DNA of 64,000 nucleotides from Brachyspira sp. SAP_772 (GTDB lineage Bacteria; Spirochaetota; Brachyspiria; Brachyspirales; Brachyspiraceae): NCBI RefSeq assembly GCF_009755885.1, contig NZ_VYIX01000001.1, positions 310,001 to 374,000 of the forward strand, read 5' to 3'. Shown piece by piece: positions 62,125 to 64,000 of this stretch (position 1 is its first letter; each line of letters starts with the position of its first letter). The notes under the pieces were generated by a model. It saw only the letters and a program-made list of their open reading frames with translations, ran no database searches and was not told where the DNA came from. The position numbers and the translations under genes were made by a program.

Positions 62125-63642
62125 ATGTTTAGGTTTATTTATTTTTTTCTTATTTTGTTAAGCATACTCTCATGCAATAAAAAAAATTATCGCTTGGAAG
62201 ATAAAAATGGTAATAATAATACTTTTGAAACGGCCCAGATTATATCCAAAGACGGTATAAAAGGAAGTATTGTTAAAGGTCAAAAGGATTATTATTATTT
62301 TAATGTTAATAAAGAAGAAATTATTGATTTTGATATATCTAATTTAGGCGATAAAGCTATCACTATGACTTTATGCAACTATAAAACTAATATTGTTAAA
62401 GTAATAAGTGAGTTTGAGAATACGAATGAAAATACTAGAGCTTACACCATTCAAACCAATGATAAAGGTGAAGTATATTCTTCTCAGATTATGAAAGGTG
62501 TTTATTTTGACACATCAGAAAATACTGAAGAAAATAAATATTATATAATTATAGAATCAAAAAATGATAACACTGAATATAGCTTTGTTCTTAAAAAAAG
62601 AGAATACAATGAAACTGATGAAAAAGAGCCTAATGATATAATATCGCAGTCGCAGATAATAGATGTTAATAGTGAAAATAGACTCTATACTATAGATGGA
62701 TATTATAGCCAAGTTTTTAATCCTAAGTTATATTCTGGGGATTTAAAAAACATGGAGATTGATTCTTACAAAGTTACAAATAGTTCTTTTAATACTTATT
62801 CTATATCTATAGAGCTTTCAGGTGTTCCTTCTGTTGATGCTAGTATAAGGTTATATGACAATATTGGAAACTTTATTGCTAATTATGACCTTAATAATGT
62901 TGGTGATGGTGAGACTGTAGAGAAGTTAGTACTATATCCTTATATGTCATATTATTTTGTTTTGGTGTCTGAGAGGGCTGTATTGAATATACCATATAGG
63001 GTAAGTGTATTAGCTAAACCTTATGATAAATATACTGAGGATGAACCTAATAATAAAGATACACAAGCACAAAATCTAGAGTTTAATAAAACTTATAAGG
63101 GTGCTATAGATTATTCTTATGATAGAGATTATTATACATTCAATGTACCGATACAATCTAGCGTAAAACTATCTTATTTCTTAATAGATTCTCAGGCTAT
63201 TAATTTAAGAATATCTAATGAAAATTATGGAATAATAGCTACTATGCCTCAGAATGATGATGAGTATACTACTAGCTTAAAGCAGGGAAAATACTATTTG
63301 ATTTTTGAGAGAGATACTACTAAAGAGAAATGGGTGAAGGGTAGTTCTAAGATTAGAAACTATGAGTTTAGTATGGCTATATCCAATGAAATTAGCGGAT
63401 ATTATGAGGATTTAAATTATCTTAACGATTATTATACTAATGATTATAACAATTATTATAACAATAATGATGTCTTTTATAATGATAGTTATAATAATCA
63501 GACAGAATACAATAATGATGAAGAGACTAATACTTATATAATACTAAGAGATGAAGATTATAATGCAGAATATTATCATTATAATAGTGAAGACAGCAAT
63601 ATGATAAATAATCAAGAATATACTAATTATGGTGAATATTAA
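62125..63642 (+). CDS. PPC-domain lipoprotein with Asn/Tyr-rich tail
   Basis: A 505-residue lipoprotein: lipobox SILSC (Cys at residue 17), then three beta-sandwich modules of the bacterial pre-peptidase C-terminal (PPC) type. Their EPN-type starts are visible (NNTFETAQIISKDG, EKEPNDIISQSQII, TEDEPNNKDTQAQNL) each followed by DxDYYxF-like core strands (QKDYYYFNV, YDRDYYTFNV). The last 90 residues are low-complexity, rich in Asn, Tyr and Asp (YTNDYNNYYNNNDVFY). No protease domain is attached. PPC modules bind matrix or substrate; this is likely an envelope-surface protein. AGG lies 6 bases before the ATG. Confidence 0.8.
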   Translation: MFRFIYFFLILLSILSCNKKNYRLEDKNGNNNTFETAQIISKDGIKGSIVKGQKDYYYFNVNKEEIIDFDISNLGDKAITMTLCNYKTNIVKVISEFENTNENTRAYTIQTNDKGEVYSSQIMKGVYFDTSENTEENKYYIIIESKNDNTEYSFVLKKREYNETDEKEPNDIISQSQIIDVNSENRLYTIDGYYSQVFNPKLYSGDLKNMEIDSYKVTNSSFNTYSISIELSGVPSVDASIRLYDNIGNFIANYDLNNVGDGETVEKLVLYPYMSYYFVLVSERAVLNIPYRVSVLAKPYDKYTEDEPNNKDTQAQNLEFNKTYKGAIDYSYDRDYYTFNVPIQSSVKLSYFLIDSQAINLRISNENYGIIATMPQNDDEYTTSLKQGKYYLIFERDTTKEKWVKGSSKIRNYEFSMAISNEISGYYEDLNYLNDYYTNDYNNYYNNNDVFYNDSYNNQTEYNNDEETNTYIILRDEDYNAEYYHYNSEDSNMINNQEYTNYGEY

Positions 63643-63644
63643 TT

Positions 63645-64000
63645 ATGGGTATAAAGGATATTTTTAAGAAAAAAAATATTAAAAAAGATTCATCTAAAAA
63701 CAAAGAATCTTCTTTAGAAAATAATACTAAAGAAAATAATGCTAAAAAAAGAAGATTTAAAAAGAGATACATTCCTTTAATAATAATTTGTGTTTTATTT
63801 ATAGGTGTAATTGCTGCTAGAATATATTTAAATAATGATAGAGTAAAGACTATAGTAGAGAATGTGGTATATTCTTCTCTAAACAGAAAATTAGTAATAG
63901 AGAAATTTAGTTATGGTTTACTATTTCCTAAAGTGGAAGCAAGCAATGTAATTCTTTATAATTCTACAAATTTTAATGAAGCAGAAAATATAAGTTTAGA
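63645..64000 (+). CDS. AsmA-like membrane protein, N-terminal fragment
   Basis: The gene runs off the right edge. It begins 2 bases after the PPC lipoprotein stop. The first 45 residues are Lys/Asn/Ser/Glu-rich (GIKDIFKKKNIKKDSSK ...), then a membrane helix (RYIPLIIICVLFIGVIAARIYL), then KTIVENVVYSSLNRKLVIEKFSYGL, which resembles the start of an AsmA/TamB-type domain (LPKVEASNVILYN). Such proteins bridge the periplasm and move lipids or help outer-membrane assembly. Only the first 118 codons are seen. Confidence 0.6.
   Translation, partial: MGIKDIFKKKNIKKDSSKNKESSLENNTKENNAKKRRFKKRYIPLIIICVLFIGVIAARIYLNNDRVKTIVENVVYSSLNRKLVIEKFSYGLLFPKVEASNVILYNSTNFNEAENISL

Noticed and set aside
1-64000. 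CRISPR arrays, transposases, phage genes and rRNA
   Set aside because: None was seen on reading both strands; the only spaced repeats are the dispersed hairpins, which lack spacers of fixed length.

Overview
The window is chromosomal DNA from a very AT-rich bacterium with Gram-negative traits (an ADP-heptose pathway gene, many lipoproteins, an RND pump, AsmA-like and PPC-domain envelope proteins). Codon use, anaerobic-type ferredoxin/CRP-FNR genes, secreted ankyrin proteins and overall gene content fit an intestinal spirochaete of the genus Brachyspira. This assignment is by recognition, not by a database search. Genes are dense, no phage, transposase or CRISPR array is visible, and the only RNA gene seen is a tRNA-Asn.

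Layout. 1-6.4 kb (minus strand): start of a secreted protein, a small unknown, a membrane-anchored SurA/PpiD-like foldase, a Xer-type recombinase and a lone RND pump. 6.7-12 kb: a DUF368 (PopT-like) transporter, GC-rich hairpin repeats, two small genes and a decayed second copy of the 3' end of the DUF368 gene, then a SanA-like protein and a GltS-type symporter. 12.1-21.4 kb: rfaE2, murC, a MurB-like protein that has lost its catalytic residues, a DUF486 protein, an orphan amino-acid-binding lipoprotein, an RsbU-like phosphatase, tRNA-Asn and dnaE. 21.5-28.7 kb: oppBCDF without oppA, followed by two tandem GT-C-like membrane proteins. 28.7-38 kb: DUF815 ATPase, dxr, a ferredoxin and a CRP/FNR regulator divergent around a palindrome, an Rrf2 regulator divergent from two paralogous beta-propeller lipoproteins, ferrochelatase and a Gfo/Idh oxidoreductase. 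37.8-38.7 kb: a cluster of hairpin repeats. 38.7-44.8 kb (minus): a TraB-like protein, PBP1A and a GAF-PP2C phosphatase.

44.9-48.9 kb is the most interesting locus. A strong promoter drives a 42-codon leader ORF made of 13 copies of the pentanucleotide CACCG. Its stop codon overlaps the ATG of an AlgI-like MBOAT O-acyltransferase (TAATG). The next gene encodes an AlgJ/AlgX-like partner with a recent internal duplication. Change in repeat number would move the leader's stop codon, so the locus looks like a phase-variable surface-glycan acylation system working through translational coupling.

48.9-64 kb: rsgA, an Imm17-like small membrane protein, three tandem secreted ankyrin proteins, a META lipoprotein, a GldA/GldF-like ABC exporter with a DUF4340 protein but no GldG, a pgsA-like synthase, tandem Hsp20 genes behind a sigma-54-like promoter, MscL with a zinc ribbon, a serine-synthesis cluster (class V aminotransferase, serA, serB), a PPC-domain lipoprotein and the start of an AsmA-like gene.

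Two themes recur. Local duplication produced tandem paralogues, an internal gene duplication and a decayed gene fragment. Dispersed hairpin repeats sit mainly where genes converge. Promoters of the TTGACA-17-TATAAT type are unusually easy to see because of the low GC background.
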